From Onstottus_A sp049273835 (lineage in GTDB: Bacteria; Acidobacteriota; Blastocatellia; UBA7656): a stretch of DNA of 6,534 nucleotides. The stretch lies in contig JBASRM010000766.1 in assembly GCA_049273835.1 (NCBI GenBank), positions 1 to 6,534 on the forward strand, written 5' to 3'. Below, one piece after another: positions 6,097 through 6,534 of the stretch. The notes under the pieces were generated by a model. The model was not told where the DNA came from and searched no databases. It saw only the letters and a program-made list of their open reading frames with translations. The position numbers and the translations under genes were made by a program. Positions within the stretch are counted from its first letter, which is position 1. The number at the start of each line of letters is the position of its first letter.

Positions 6097-6534
6097 ATGA
6101 AGCGGTTAAACCATGCCTGCACCTTTTCGATTGTAGTTCTGGTCTTCAATGCATATGCAGTTGCACAAGAACCTGGGACAGCAAAGATGAGGTACACAAA
6201 GCAAGAACCGGTGGTCGTATTTGTTTGTGAACATGGTTCAGCGAAGAGCGTCATTGCTGCAGCACACTTCAACAATCTCGCCAGAGAGCGAAATCTCAAA
6301 CTGCGAGCAATTTCGCGAGGCACGAACCCTGATCAGGAAATAGCACCCAATGCTGCAGAGGGGTTACAGGCCGATGGCTTAGCTGTAGGTCGAGAGAAGC
6401 CAAAGAGATTGTCTAGATCTGATGTTTCCATAGCCATTCGAGTAGTCGCGTTCTGCGAGTTGCCTGACGCTTACAGCAAAGGCGTTCGCGTTGAGCAGTG
6501 GAACGAAATGCCAGCAGTTAGCGAAGACTACAAC
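6097..6534 (+). CDS. exported low-molecular-weight phosphatase/arsenate-reductase-like protein (3'-truncated by window)
   Basis: The first 146 codons are visible; the stop lies beyond the window. Residues 1-24 are a Sec-type signal peptide (basic MKR, hydrophobic FSIVVLVFNAYA, likely cut AVA before Q24). The mature part starts like the LMW-PTP/ArsC fold: strand VVVFV then a P-loop at C44, CEHGSAKS, followed by helix VIAAAHFNNLARERNL, then the strand LRAISRGTNPDQEIAP and, later, WNEMPAVSEDYN. In active LMW phosphatases and related arsenate reductases the loop is CX5R(S/T); here the arginine is K50, although C44 and S51 remain. Together with export this makes a normal cytosolic arsenate reductase unlikely. 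It may be a weak or altered phosphatase, a redox or oxyanion-binding protein, or an inactive homologue. An alternative in-frame ATG at 6031 would add 22 residues. It is the fifth gene of the operon. Confidence 0.82.
   Translation, partial: MKRLNHACTFSIVVLVFNAYAVAQEPGTAKMRYTKQEPVVVFVCEHGSAKSVIAAAHFNNLARERNLKLRAISRGTNPDQEIAPNAAEGLQADGLAVGREKPKRLSRSDVSIAIRVVAFCELPDAYSKGVRVEQWNEMPAVSEDYN

Noticed and set aside
6097..6534. Naming the last gene arsC and the operon an arsenic resistance locus
   Set aside because: The P-loop arginine is lysine, the protein is exported, and no arsB, acr3 or arsR is visible.

Overview
The window looks like a chromosomal segment of a moderately GC-rich environmental bacterium. 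The TPR protein, the two-domain LppY/LpqO-type protein and the exported LMW-phosphatase-like protein are all of types I associate with Acidobacteriota (Blastocatellia-like soil lineages). No phylogenetic marker other than a tRNA is present, so this placement is inference.

Layout: (1) a minus-strand gene for a membrane-anchored or exported tetratricopeptide-repeat protein (93-659). (2) A gene-free stretch (660-1146) holding eight degenerate copies of an ~18-nt tandem repeat (842-990) and a plausible tRNA promoter. (3) A tRNA-Thr(CGU) gene with encoded CCA (1147-1222). (4) About 950 bases (1223-2171) with no gene I can defend; its right end holds a perfect -10 box and two dyads just before the next gene. 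(5) A compact plus-strand operon from 2172 to the window edge: an OmpR-type response regulator, a sensor histidine kinase (4-nt overlap), a LamG/concanavalin-like lipoprotein (8-nt overlap), a secreted protein with two LppY/LpqO (DUF1259) domains (76-nt gap), and a secreted low-molecular-weight phosphatase/arsenate-reductase-like protein (78-nt gap) that runs off the window.

The operon reads as a sensing module joined to three extracytoplasmic effectors. The kinase senses something outside the inner membrane and the regulator is CusR/QseB-like. The last three products all carry export signals. The LMW-PTP-like protein has its P-loop arginine replaced by lysine and sits outside the cytoplasm, which argues against ordinary arsenate reduction or cytosolic phosphatase work. 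The kinase has a Gly-to-Ser change in its G1 box. The two long intergenic spacers of the operon share three short sequence blocks in the same order. This five-gene combination is the best candidate here for an undescribed envelope-response system; its ligand and function cannot be read from the sequence.
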